The notes under the pieces: model-generated
Seen by the model: the letters and a program-made list of their open reading frames with translations, nothing else
Told to the model about the DNA's origin: nothing
Database searches by the model: none
Source of the DNA: Croceibacterium_A sp035555595
GTDB taxonomy: Bacteria > Pseudomonadota > Alphaproteobacteria > Sphingomonadales > Sphingomonadaceae
Direction: 5' to 3'
Assembly: GCA_035555595.1 (NCBI GenBank)
Contig: DATMGK010000031.1
Coordinates: forward strand, 1-64,000
DNA: 64,000 bases
Translations under genes and position numbers: made by a program
In this document: positions 50,489 to 58,703 of the stretch, piece by piece
Layout: each line of letters starts with the position of its first letter
Numbering within the stretch: position 1 is the stretch's first letter

Positions 50489-50986
50489 ATGTCAGGAGAG
50501 GTTGTCGTAAAGCCGCATGACCTTGCGGCAGGCAAAATCTATGGATGGCGGGGGCGTTGCATAGACTTCTTCGCGCGAGGTGAGCGTACAGTTGCTGCGA
50601 CGCTTGAAGCCGTATGCGAAAAAGATACTTCGCTGAAAATCGGACATCTCGCTGGGCAGCGGCTATCAGATCTTAGAAAAATCGTTGAAATTGATAGCAA
50701 TGCGACAAAGCGGCAGCAGAAGATTGCCTTACAGGCGTTGAACGACTGGCAGAAGGTTGAGGTGAGGCGGCCCTATTTTTCGCACGGTGTTGTGACTGTA
50801 TTGATTGAGCGTAATTCAGATTGGCATGTCAGGCTCGACTTCACCAAGTACCAAGGGAAAACGCGAGAACCACAGAGCTGGAGCTGTAGCGTGGTAGAAG
50901 CTCAACAGTTTGAAGCCGAGTTAGAATGTGCTTTCAAGAATCTCTCCTCCCAGCTCGGACAATTTAGAAAGCGCCTTTCGGCCTAA
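50489..50986 (+). CDS. Uncharacterised protein of lower GC content
   Basis: 165 residues, no family recognised. The reading frame is clearly less GC-rich than its surroundings, with many A/T-ending codons, which hints at recent acquisition. The C-terminal half is likely beta-rich then a helix (EAQQFEAELECAFKNLSSQLGQFRKRL). Its stop overlaps that of the convergent acyl-CoA synthetase by 4 bp. Start ATG at 50489 is 3 bp after the previous stop. Confidence 0.5.
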   Translation: MSGEVVVKPHDLAAGKIYGWRGRCIDFFARGERTVAATLEAVCEKDTSLKIGHLAGQRLSDLRKIVEIDSNATKRQQKIALQALNDWQKVEVRRPYFSHGVVTVLIERNSDWHVRLDFTKYQGKTREPQSWSCSVVEAQQFEAELECAFKNLSSQLGQFRKRLSA

Positions 50987-52785
50987 CCCCCATACAGCGC
51001 ATCGATCCGCTCTCCGTAACGGGCGCGGATGTGGTGGCGGCGGATTTTCATCGTCGGAGTCATCTCGCTGTTCTCGACCGTGAACGGCTCGTCCGCGAAG
51101 GTGAATTTGCGGACTTTCTCGATAACTGACAGGTCGGCGTTCACCCGGTCCACCGCGGCCCTGACGGCGGTGCGGAACGCGGGCAGGTTTTGCAGTTCCA
51201 CGCAATCGAACTTCTCGCCATTGGCTTTCGCCCATTCGAACGCCCAGTCGGCATCCGGCACCAGCAGCGCGGCGATGAAGGGCCGCTTGTCGCCGCTGAC
51301 CATCGCCTGCGCGATTTCCGGTTGCAGCGTCAGCATGCCTTCCAGCTTCTGTGGGGCGATGTTGTCGCCCTTGTCGTTGACGATGATGTCCTTCTTGCGG
51401 TCGGTGATCACGATGCGGCCGCCATCGTCCAGGTGGCCGATGTCACCGGTATGCAGCCAGCCGTCGATCACCGTTTTCGCGGTGTCGCCCGGTGCTTGCC
51501 AATAACCGAGCATCACCAGCTCGCCGCGCACCAGTATCTCGCCGTCTTCGGCGATTCTCACTTCTACGCCCTTCAGCGGTGGGCCGACCGTTTCCAGCCT
51601 GATCCCGGCAGACGGGTGATTGACGCTGACGACCGGCGCGCTCTCCGTCTGGCCATAGCCTTGCAGCATGACCAGCCCCATCGCCTCGAAGAAAGCGCCG
51701 ACTTCGGGATTGAGCGGCGCGCCGCCGGAAACGAGCGCCTTGATCCGCCCGCCAAACCGCGCGCGCACTTTCGGGCGCAATGTCCTGTCCAGCAGACGCT
51801 CCACCGCCCAGTCGGTCAGCCGCCGTTGCCCGGCGCTGCGGCGTTCGGTCAGCGCCAGCGCCTGATCCAGCAGGAAACGCGCCATGCGGCCCTGCTTTTC
51901 GATCTGGTTGATGATGCGGCCGCGCAGCACTTCGAACAGGCGCGGCACAACGACCATGAAGGTCGGCTTCGCTTCCTCCAGATTGCTGCCAAGCTTGTCC
52001 AGCCCTTCCGCGAACCATACCTCCGCGCCAAGGCCGATGGGCAGATAAAGCCCGGCGGTATGTTCCAGCGCATGGCTCAGCGGCAGGAATGACAGAAACC
52101 GTTCGCAACCCCAGCCGAAATCGTTGGCCAGCAGATCGACCGCGCCGTCCACATTGCACAGGATCGCGCCGTGATGCAGCAATACCCCTCGCGGGGCTCC
52201 GCTTGTACCGCTGGTGTAGATGATGCACGCCGGATTGTGTCGGTATATCCCCTTTATTCGCGCTTCCACCGCAGCGCGTGCGGCGTCGGCATCTCCCTCG
52301 ATCAATTCGCCCCACGCATGGCTGGTGAACGATCCCTGCTGCCCGGCACGCAGCGGCTCCATGCAGATCAGATGTTCCGCAGAGGCAGCACGGATCATCG
52401 CGGGCAGCAGCGGCTGGGCCAGCTTCGGGCCGGAAACGATCACCGCCCGCGCCCCGGAATTATCCAGGATGTGCTGGTGATCCCGCTCCGTATTGGTGGT
52501 GTAGGCCGGTGTGGTGATGCACCCAGCGGCCATGATCGCCAGATCGGCGATCGCCCATTCGGGCCGGTTTTCCGCCACCAGCACAACGCGGTCGCCATCC
52601 TGCAAACCCATGGCGCGCAGCGATTCCGCCAGCAGGCAGACCTGCTGTGCGGTTTCCCGCCAGCTCAGGGATTTCCATTGCCCGGCGACCTTGGCGGCTA
52701 GGAACGGCTGGTCCCCCAACTCGTCCGCACGGTCGAGAAACAGCCGCACGAGGTTTGGCGCCGCGGCGAAATCCGTTAGCTGCAA
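50983..52785 (-). CDS. Long-chain acyl-CoA synthetase (AMP-binding)
   Basis: 600 residues of the ANL superfamily. Motifs: P-loop IIYTSGTSGAPRG, LQGYGQTESAPVVSVN, GWLHTGDIGHLDDGGRIVITDRKKD. Activates fatty acids via acyl-AMP to acyl-CoA. The resemblance is to bacterial long-chain FadD/FACS sequences; chain length is not decided. A 115-bp gap precedes it, after ggt, with no strong signal. Confidence 0.92.
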   Translation of the reverse strand: MQLTDFAAAPNLVRLFLDRADELGDQPFLAAKVAGQWKSLSWRETAQQVCLLAESLRAMGLQDGDRVVLVAENRPEWAIADLAIMAAGCITTPAYTTNTERDHQHILDNSGARAVIVSGPKLAQPLLPAMIRAASAEHLICMEPLRAGQQGSFTSHAWGELIEGDADAARAAVEARIKGIYRHNPACIIYTSGTSGAPRGVLLHHGAILCNVDGAVDLLANDFGWGCERFLSFLPLSHALEHTAGLYLPIGLGAEVWFAEGLDKLGSNLEEAKPTFMVVVPRLFEVLRGRIINQIEKQGRMARFLLDQALALTERRSAGQRRLTDWAVERLLDRTLRPKVRARFGGRIKALVSGGAPLNPEVGAFFEAMGLVMLQGYGQTESAPVVSVNHPSAGIRLETVGPPLKGVEVRIAEDGEILVRGELVMLGYWQAPGDTAKTVIDGWLHTGDIGHLDDGGRIVITDRKKDIIVNDKGDNIAPQKLEGMLTLQPEIAQAMVSGDKRPFIAALLVPDADWAFEWAKANGEKFDCVELQNLPAFRTAVRAAVDRVNADLSVIEKVRKFTFADEPFTVENSEMTPTMKIRRHHIRARYGERIDALYGG

Positions 52786-52900
52786 AGGCGCGCCTCCATC
52801 CTCAAAAAAACGGGACTGGCCTTCCAGCTCCCCAAAGCAAAGGATTAGGGCGCAGTCCCCGCCCGCTCAAGTGGGGAGAGACACCAAAAGTCCGCGCCCC

Positions 52901-54616
52901 TCATTCGCCCACGGCGCCGCCTTCGCTGCGCGGGTCGGCCGCGCCTGTCCATCCGCCAGAGGTGCGTTGGGCGCCGTTGGTTTTCAGCGGCAGACGGCGC
53001 GGGCTGATTTGCGCGTGGCCCAACTCGCGCAGGGCCGGGATCATGTTTTCGAGCCAGCTTCCCTGTTCCACGGCAAGCGCGTCGCCCGGTGAGAACAGCA
53101 CGGGCAGGGCGATGGCTTCATCTATCGGCAGGCGGAAATCCAGCACTCCGATCAGCGCGCGCGCCACCTGCACCGGAATGGTCGCGCCCCCGGCGGCGCC
53201 CACGGTAAGCACCAGCCTGCCTTCAGCGTCATAAACCACGGTCGGAGCCATCGAGCTGCGTGGCCTCTTGCCGCCTTCCACCCGGTTGGCGACCGGGCGG
53301 CCATCCGTGGCTGGCGTGAAGCTGAAATCGGTCAGCTCATTATTCAGGTAATAGCCGCCGACCATGATGCCCGACCCAAAGGAACCCTCGACCGTGGAGG
53401 TATAGCTGACGGCGTTGCCCGCCCTGTCCACCGTGACGAAGTGCGACGTGCCGCTTTCGACCGGTTCGTCACCATCCGGTGGAGCCAGCGCTATTCCCTG
53501 CGGAGTGCCGGGCGCAACGGAAGCCAACGTGGCGGTGGGATTGATCAGCGCCCCGCGCGCAGAAAGATAGGTCGCATCGACAAGCCCGGCGACGGGGACC
53601 GACACGAAATCGGTGTCGGCCAGATACCGTTCCCGGTCCGCGTAGGCGAGCCGCTGCGATTCCGCGAACAGGTGCCAGAAAACCGGCGACCGTGGGCCCA
53701 GCGCACCCAGATCGAAGCGTTCGAGCTGCTTGAGAATCGCATAGACCGTGGTCGCGCCCGAAGAGGGCGGCCCCATGCCGCAGATGCGATAGCCGCGATA
53801 ATCTCCGCACACCGGGTCACGCTCTGGCGCGGTGTATTTGGTCACATCCGCCGCGGTCATCCCTGCGGTATGGGGCGTGGCAGCCGATACGCGGGCCGCG
53901 ATGGTGGCCGCGTTTTCGCCGCGATAGAAGGCGTCCGGGCCTTCGCTGGCGATGCGTTCCAGCGTGCTGGCCAGCGCGGGATTTTTCACCGTGGTTCCGG
54001 CGGCCAGTGGCTCCCCGTCCGCATCGTAGAACAACGCACGCCCCTCGGCACCGGCGGCGGCGCGATTGCGGGCGTTGTCGAGGAATTCGTGCAGCCGTTC
54101 ACTTATCACGAACCCGTCGCGGGCGAGATCTATCGCCGGGGTAAACAGCGCGGCCCAAGGCAGCTTTCCGTGGCGCTCGTGCGCTTCGGCCGCCAGCCGC
54201 ACGTTACCCGGAACACCCACGCTGAGGCCGGAAAGCACCGCTTCCATGAACGGCCGTGGCTTGGCATCAGGGGCGAGGAACCACTCCGGCGTCGCCGCCG
54301 CAGGCGCCGTTTCGCGCCCGTCGATCGTCTCAACGGTGCCCTCGGCATCGCCGTGGACGAAGAACCCACCGCCGCCGATACCTGAACTTTGCGGTTCCAC
54401 CACCGTCAGCGCCAGCATCGTGGCGATGGCCGCATCGGTGGCGCTGCCGCCCTGTCGCAGCATGGCCGCCCCGGCTTCCGCCGCGCGTGGATCGGCCGCG
54501 CTCACTACGCCGGGGGTTTCCGATCTGGGGGCGATCTGTGCGGACGGGGCTGAAATCGTCGCACAGGCGCCCAGCAGCAACGGTGCGGCAAAGGCGGTCA
54601 GGATGCGGTGCAGCAT
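52901..54616 (-). CDS. ggt: Gamma-glutamyltransferase (lipoprotein form)
   Basis: 571 residues. Hydrolyses or transfers the gamma-glutamyl group of glutathione in the periplasm. An N-terminal lipobox (LLGAC, Cys18) suggests a lipid anchor. The precursor cuts itself before the nucleophilic Thr in SGTSHFVTVDRAGNAVS; the small-subunit block GSGIMVGGYYLNNEL is present. pyrD lies 9 bp upstream, so the two may be co-transcribed. Confidence 0.92.
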   Translation of the reverse strand: MLHRILTAFAAPLLLGACATISAPSAQIAPRSETPGVVSAADPRAAEAGAAMLRQGGSATDAAIATMLALTVVEPQSSGIGGGGFFVHGDAEGTVETIDGRETAPAAATPEWFLAPDAKPRPFMEAVLSGLSVGVPGNVRLAAEAHERHGKLPWAALFTPAIDLARDGFVISERLHEFLDNARNRAAAGAEGRALFYDADGEPLAAGTTVKNPALASTLERIASEGPDAFYRGENAATIAARVSAATPHTAGMTAADVTKYTAPERDPVCGDYRGYRICGMGPPSSGATTVYAILKQLERFDLGALGPRSPVFWHLFAESQRLAYADRERYLADTDFVSVPVAGLVDATYLSARGALINPTATLASVAPGTPQGIALAPPDGDEPVESGTSHFVTVDRAGNAVSYTSTVEGSFGSGIMVGGYYLNNELTDFSFTPATDGRPVANRVEGGKRPRSSMAPTVVYDAEGRLVLTVGAAGGATIPVQVARALIGVLDFRLPIDEAIALPVLFSPGDALAVEQGSWLENMIPALRELGHAQISPRRLPLKTNGAQRTSGGWTGAADPRSEGGAVGE

Positions 54617-54625
54617 AATTGCGTG

Positions 54626-55654
54626 CTATTCGCTTCCCACCGCCTCCGCAACCGAAGCAAACCCGTCGCGCCGCATCAGCGTCTCCATCCCGCGCACGAT
54701 GCGTCGGGCGATTCCCGGCCCTTCATAAGCCATCGCACTGTAGAGCTGGATCAGGCTCGCCCCTGCGCGGATGCGATCCCATGCGTCCTGTGCGGTGGCG
54801 ATGCCGCCCACGCCGACAAGCGGCAATTTCCCACCCGTCGCGCTGCGGAAATCGCGGAGCCGCTGAATGGCGAGCGGCTTGATCGGCGCTCCGGACAATC
54901 CGCCCGTCTCACCCGCGTGGCGTGATCGCAGCGCGGGGCGGGAAATGGTGGTGTTGGAAACGATCAGCGCCCCCAGCGCTTTGTCGATGGCGATACGGGC
55001 GATCGCGTCGATATCGGCGGGTTCGAGATCGGGGGCGACTTTCAGGAATACCGGCAGGTCGCTGGAACCGCGCGCATCGATCACCGCGTCAAGAAGCTCC
55101 GTCAGCGCCGCTTCATCCTGCAATGCGCGCAGGCCGGGCGTGTTGGGGCTGGATATATTGACCGTGAGATAGGACGCTAGCGGGGCCATCAGGCGCGTCA
55201 TCTGCGCATAGTCGGCGACGCGATCCGCCGAATCCTTGTTCGCGCCGATGTTGATGCCCACGATGCCGGGCCGCCCCATCCGTGCAGCCAGCAGCGCCGC
55301 CGCCGCGGGACCGCCGCCGTTGTTGAAGCCCAGCCGGTTTATAACCGCGCCATCTTCCGCAAGGCGAAATATGCGGGGGCGAGGGTTGCCTGCCTGCGGC
55401 CTTGGCGTGATCGAGCCCACCTCCGCGAAGCCAAAGCCCAGCCCCAGCAGGGCGTCGGGCACTTCGCCGTTCTTGTCGAAGCCTGCTGCCATGCCTACCG
55501 GATTGGGAAAGGTCAGGCCGGCTACATGGACTGAAAGCGGGCCCGGCGGCGCAGGCGCGCGGCGCGGCATTGCCTTCATTACCGCCAGAGACAGGCCGTG
55601 TGCGGTTTCAGGATCAAGCAGGAAAAGGGCGGGGCGCAACAACCGGTAAGCCAT
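54626..55654 (-). CDS. pyrD: Dihydroorotate dehydrogenase (quinone), class 2
   Basis: 342 residues. Membrane-associated FMN enzyme of pyrimidine synthesis. Seen: N-terminal hydrophobic helix (MAYRLLRPALFLLDPETAHGL), GMAAGFDKNGE, GFNNGGGPA, TVNISSPNTPGL (catalytic Ser), NTTISRPAL and the GVGGIATAQDAWDRIRAGASL phosphate-binding loop. ATG at 55654; the frame up to 56002 continues only as a shadow. Confidence 0.97.
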   Translation of the reverse strand: MAYRLLRPALFLLDPETAHGLSLAVMKAMPRRAPAPPGPLSVHVAGLTFPNPVGMAAGFDKNGEVPDALLGLGFGFAEVGSITPRPQAGNPRPRIFRLAEDGAVINRLGFNNGGGPAAAALLAARMGRPGIVGINIGANKDSADRVADYAQMTRLMAPLASYLTVNISSPNTPGLRALQDEAALTELLDAVIDARGSSDLPVFLKVAPDLEPADIDAIARIAIDKALGALIVSNTTISRPALRSRHAGETGGLSGAPIKPLAIQRLRDFRSATGGKLPLVGVGGIATAQDAWDRIRAGASLIQLYSAMAYEGPGIARRIVRGMETLMRRDGFASVAEAVGSE

Positions 55655-55780
55655 GCCCGGCTGATGGCAGAGCGTTTTGCCCCTGTCGATTGCCTGCGAG
55701 CATGGCCAGCCCTGCATTTTGGGCCGCCGCGTATTTGCGACTAACCGTTTCGCCAAGTGTCGCTTTCCTACAATTCCGAA
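55655..55780 (+). promoter_or_regulatory. Region before the candidate small RNA with a -10-like TACAAT
   Basis: In the 331-bp gap between pyrD and the SUF regulator the + strand carries TACAAT (55769-55774), five of six matches to a -10 box, about 7 bp before the predicted RNA start. No good -35 at the usual spacing was found. Confidence 0.35.
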
Positions 55781-55892
55781 TCGCCCGCTTGGCCTAGGCG
55801 AATCGGGCGACCCGAAGGGCTCGTCGCTGCAATGCGGCAAGTCCTCGACTTTCCAAGGGCGGCTCCGGCAATCCGGGGCCGCCCTCTTTTTT
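55781..55892 (+). ncRNA. Candidate small RNA or leader ending in an intrinsic terminator
   Basis: A structured stretch on the + strand: stem TCGCCCG/CGGGCGA (55781-55787/55804-55810), CCC-GAA-GGG (55811-55819), GCTGC/GCGGC, and the terminator hairpin at 55857-55880 with Ts. There is no coding region upstream on this strand between pyrD and here. It may be a stand-alone sRNA of about 110 nt or the attenuator of the downstream SUF operon. No known Rfam family was recognised. Confidence 0.5.
55857..55892 (+). terminator. Strong Rho-independent terminator before the SUF operon
   Basis: GGGCGGCTCCGG pairs with CCGGGGCCGCCC (55857-55868/55873-55884) around a CAAT loop, 12 pairs including one G-T, followed by TCTTTTTT. 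It points to the + strand and has no + strand gene directly before it. Confidence 0.85.
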
Positions 55893-55985
55893 GGCCTGCT
55901 GATAGCGCTGCTTGTTTGAAATCGGCGGATCGCGCGCCTAAGTGAAATCGGAACGAATCGCTCCAATTTGAGAACGGATCGCAAT

Positions 55986-56402
55986 ATGCGGCTTTCCAGC
56001 ATGGCCGATTATGCTGTCGTGACGATGTGCGCCGCCGCGCGCCATTGCGGCTCTGCGCGAATTTCCGCCGCCGAACTGGCGGAAGAAACCGGGCTGCCGG
56101 TGCCCACCGTGCAGAAGGTGGTCAGCCTGCTTTCGCGGGCTGGCTTGCTGCGTTCCGTGCGCGGGGCTGGCGGCGGGCTGAAGCTGGCGCGACCGGCTGC
56201 GGCAATCACGCTGGCGGATATTGTCGAGGCCGTCGAAGGGCCGATCGCGCTGACGGCTTGTGTGGAACAGGGGAAGCACGACTGCGCGCTGGAACCGTGC
56301 TGCAGTGTGCGCCCGCACTGGCGCGTGGTGAACGAAACTTTGCGCGGCGCGCTCGCAGGTGTGCCGCTGGCGCAACTCGCCCGGCCGGAAGTTACAGTAT
56401 GA
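55986..56402 (+). CDS. Rrf2-family SUF system regulator (IscR/SufR-like)
   Basis: 138 residues with an N-terminal winged helix (RLSSMADYAVVTMCAA; VPTVQKVVSLLSRAGLL) and cysteines in LTACVEQGKHDCALEPCC, the Fe-S ligand pattern of Rrf2 proteins. It probably senses cluster status and represses the suf genes. ATG at 55986; the frame continues up to a TTG at 55968. Overlaps sufB by 4 bp. A weak promoter-like TTGAAA (55916) precedes it. Confidence 0.92.
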   Translation: MRLSSMADYAVVTMCAAARHCGSARISAAELAEETGLPVPTVQKVVSLLSRAGLLRSVRGAGGGLKLARPAAAITLADIVEAVEGPIALTACVEQGKHDCALEPCCSVRPHWRVVNETLRGALAGVPLAQLARPEVTV

Positions 56403-57880
56403 CCGAAGAAATCGACATTCAGGACCGCGCGGCGCGTGAAGCGGCGGCGAAAGTCGCCGACTACGAACACGGCTGGTCGGCGGATATCGAGCAGGAATTC
56501 GCGCCCAAGGGGCTGGATGAAAGCACCGTGCGCTTCATTTCGGCCAAGAAGAACGAGCCGGAATGGATGCTCGACTGGCGGCTCAAGGCATTCCGCATGT
56601 GGCAGGATATGGAAGCGCCGGATTGGGCGCGGCTGGACGTGCCGCCGATCGATTACCAGAACGCCTATTACTATGCTGCGCCCAAGGCGAAGCCAAAGCT
56701 CAAGAGCCTGGACGAACTCGATCCCGAGATTCGCGAGGTCTACGACAAGCTGGGCATCCCGCTGGAAGAGCAGAAGGTGCTCGCCGGCGTGGAAGGTGCG
56801 CGCAAGGTTGCCGTGGATGCGGTGTTCGACAGCGTCTCCGTCGCCACGACTTTCCGTGAGGAACTGTCGAAGGCGGGGGTGATCTTCCTGTCGATCAGCG
56901 AGGCGATCCGCGAATACCCCGATCTGGTCCGCAAGTGGCTGGGCAAGGTGGTGCCGCAGCGCGACAACTACTTCGCCACGCTCAACAGCGCGGTCTTTTC
57001 GGACGGCACTTTCGTCTACATCCCGGAAGGGGTGCGCTGCCCGATGGAGCTGAGCACCTATTTCCGTATCAACGCCGAAAATACCGGCCAGTTCGAACGC
57101 ACGCTGATCATCGCGGACAAGGGCAGCTACGTCTCCTACCTCGAAGGCTGCACTGCGCCGCAGCGGGATGAGAACCAGCTGCACGCCGCGGTGGTGGAAC
57201 TGGTCGCGCTGGACGATGCGGAGATCAAGTATTCCACCGTGCAGAACTGGTACCCCGGCGATGCCCAGGGGAAGGGTGGCATCTACAACTTCGTCACCAA
57301 GCGCGGGCTGTGCCAGGGCGCGCGGTCGAAGATTTCGTGGACGCAGGTGGAAACCGGCAGCGCGATCACGTGGAAGTATCCCAGCTGCGTGCTGAACGGT
57401 GAGGATTCGGTGGGCGAGTTTTACTCCGTCGCCGTCACCAACAATTACCAGCAGGCCGATACCGGGACCAAGATGATCCATAACGGTCGCGGCAGCCGCT
57501 CGACGATCGTGTCCAAGGGCATCAGCGCCGGGCGCAGCAACAACACCTATCGCGGGCTGGTGCGGGTGGCCGCCAACGCCGATGGCGTGCGCAATTTCAC
57601 CCAGTGCGACAGCCTGCTGCTTGGCAGCGACTGCGGCGCGCACACGGTGCCCTATATCGAGGTGAAGAACCCGACCGCCCAGATCGAGCACGAGGCGACG
57701 ACCAGCAAGATCAGCGACGACCAGCTGTTCTACGCCATGCAGCGCGGGCTCGGTCAGGAAGAGGCGGTGGCCCTGATCGTCAACGGATTTGCCAAAGAGG
57801 TCTTGCAGCAATTGCCGATGGAATTCGCCGTTGAGGCGCAGAAACTGCTGGGCATCAGCCTGGAAGGGAGCGTGGGGTGA
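56399..57880 (+). CDS. sufB: Fe-S cluster scaffold subunit SufB
   Basis: 493 residues. Core of the SufBC2D scaffold on which clusters are assembled. The conserved cysteine of the EGCTAPQ segment (Cys251) and the beta-helix core blocks (ISAGRSNNTYRGLV, AQIEHEATTSKI, GLGQEEAVALI) are present. ATG overlaps the regulator stop. The next gene follows by a 4-bp overlap. Confidence 0.97.
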   Translation: MTEEIDIQDRAAREAAAKVADYEHGWSADIEQEFAPKGLDESTVRFISAKKNEPEWMLDWRLKAFRMWQDMEAPDWARLDVPPIDYQNAYYYAAPKAKPKLKSLDELDPEIREVYDKLGIPLEEQKVLAGVEGARKVAVDAVFDSVSVATTFREELSKAGVIFLSISEAIREYPDLVRKWLGKVVPQRDNYFATLNSAVFSDGTFVYIPEGVRCPMELSTYFRINAENTGQFERTLIIADKGSYVSYLEGCTAPQRDENQLHAAVVELVALDDAEIKYSTVQNWYPGDAQGKGGIYNFVTKRGLCQGARSKISWTQVETGSAITWKYPSCVLNGEDSVGEFYSVAVTNNYQQADTGTKMIHNGRGSRSTIVSKGISAGRSNNTYRGLVRVAANADGVRNFTQCDSLLLGSDCGAHTVPYIEVKNPTAQIEHEATTSKISDDQLFYAMQRGLGQEEAVALIVNGFAKEVLQQLPMEFAVEAQKLLGISLEGSVG

Positions 57881-58179
57881 GCAACAACGAGCGGCGGGAT
57901 TGGACTCAAGAAGGTGCGTTTTTTGCAAGCGATGGCGCATCAGTGCGCGCTTACGATGATGTTTTCCTCATCGAGCCCGTCGCCGTGAGAGATCAAGGCA
58001 AGGGAGGGCCATGGGAAACTGTCCCAAGTGGCAGTCAGGCCACCGTCCTCTTCTTTACGGCCGATCACCCTGCTGAACTCGACCTTGAATGTTACGTCGA
58101 GGATGGCTTCTGTTTTGCTCAAACTACCGCTGCCAATGTTCGATTTGCCATCCGTAACGAAGAGAAATATCCGCGATGA
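57877..58179 (+). CDS. Uncharacterised small protein inside the SUF operon
   Basis: 100 residues. Overlaps sufB and the DUF559 gene by 4 bp at each end, so it is translated as part of the operon. No family recognised; the central stretch (ATVLFFTADHPAELDLECYVEDGFCF) is likely beta-rich. The gene looks less GC-rich than its neighbours. No standard Suf or Isc protein resembles it. Confidence 0.6.
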   Translation: MSNNERRDWTQEGAFFASDGASVRAYDDVFLIEPVAVRDQGKGGPWETVPSGSQATVLFFTADHPAELDLECYVEDGFCFAQTTAANVRFAIRNEEKYPR

Positions 58180-58703
58180 CTGAGCGCAAGACCCTTCAGC
58201 TCCGCGAACCCGCGGAAACCGCCGCAACCCCCGCGCTCAAAAAGAAGGGGCGCGGCTGGGAAATCTCGGACAAGCGGCTCGATACGCTGCACGAACGCGC
58301 GCGCGAATTGCGCCGCCATTCGAGCGAGGCGCACACCGTGCTGGCGGAACGGTTCTCCAAGGCGGATCTTGGCCGTTATGCTTTCAAGCGGCATGCGGTG
58401 GTCGGTTCCGCCATTGTCGATTTCAACTGCCACAACCTCGGCATGGCCATCGACATTGACGAGGGCGACGAGCCGGAAGCGATCGCCAAGCGGCGGGACA
58501 AGAGCCTTGAAGCCGTTGGCGTGCGAGTGATGCGGATCAAGGCCGCCGACATCCTTGAAAACATCGACGACGTGCTGGCCCGCATAACCGCCGGAATGCG
58601 CCTGCGCATCTCGGACAAGAAGGAAGCGGCGCGCGCCCACCGCGAAGCCAATCCGAACCAGCATTATTCGCGGCCCCGACCCAGGAAATCAGACAGTGCT
58701 TAA
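58176..58703 (+). CDS. DUF559 (endonuclease-like) domain protein
   Basis: 175 residues with a DUF559 (PD-(D/E)XK/Vsr-like) domain at about 35-150: ARELRRHSSEAHTVLA, FKRHAVVGSAIVDFNC and RDKSLEAVGVRVMRI. The usual ElDG catalytic stretch is here IDIDEGDE, so nuclease activity is doubtful. The ends are charged and flexible. It overlaps the small gene by 4 bp and sufC by 8 bp, so is embedded in the SUF operon. Confidence 0.85.
   Translation: MTERKTLQLREPAETAATPALKKKGRGWEISDKRLDTLHERARELRRHSSEAHTVLAERFSKADLGRYAFKRHAVVGSAIVDFNCHNLGMAIDIDEGDEPEAIAKRRDKSLEAVGVRVMRIKAADILENIDDVLARITAGMRLRISDKKEAARAHREANPNQHYSRPRPRKSDSA

Noticed and set aside
56009..57940. Minus-strand open frame of 643 codons opposite the SUF regulator and sufB
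   Set aside because: SufB and the Rrf2 regulator are clearly coded on the + strand; the opposite frame has no domain and is a high-GC shadow.
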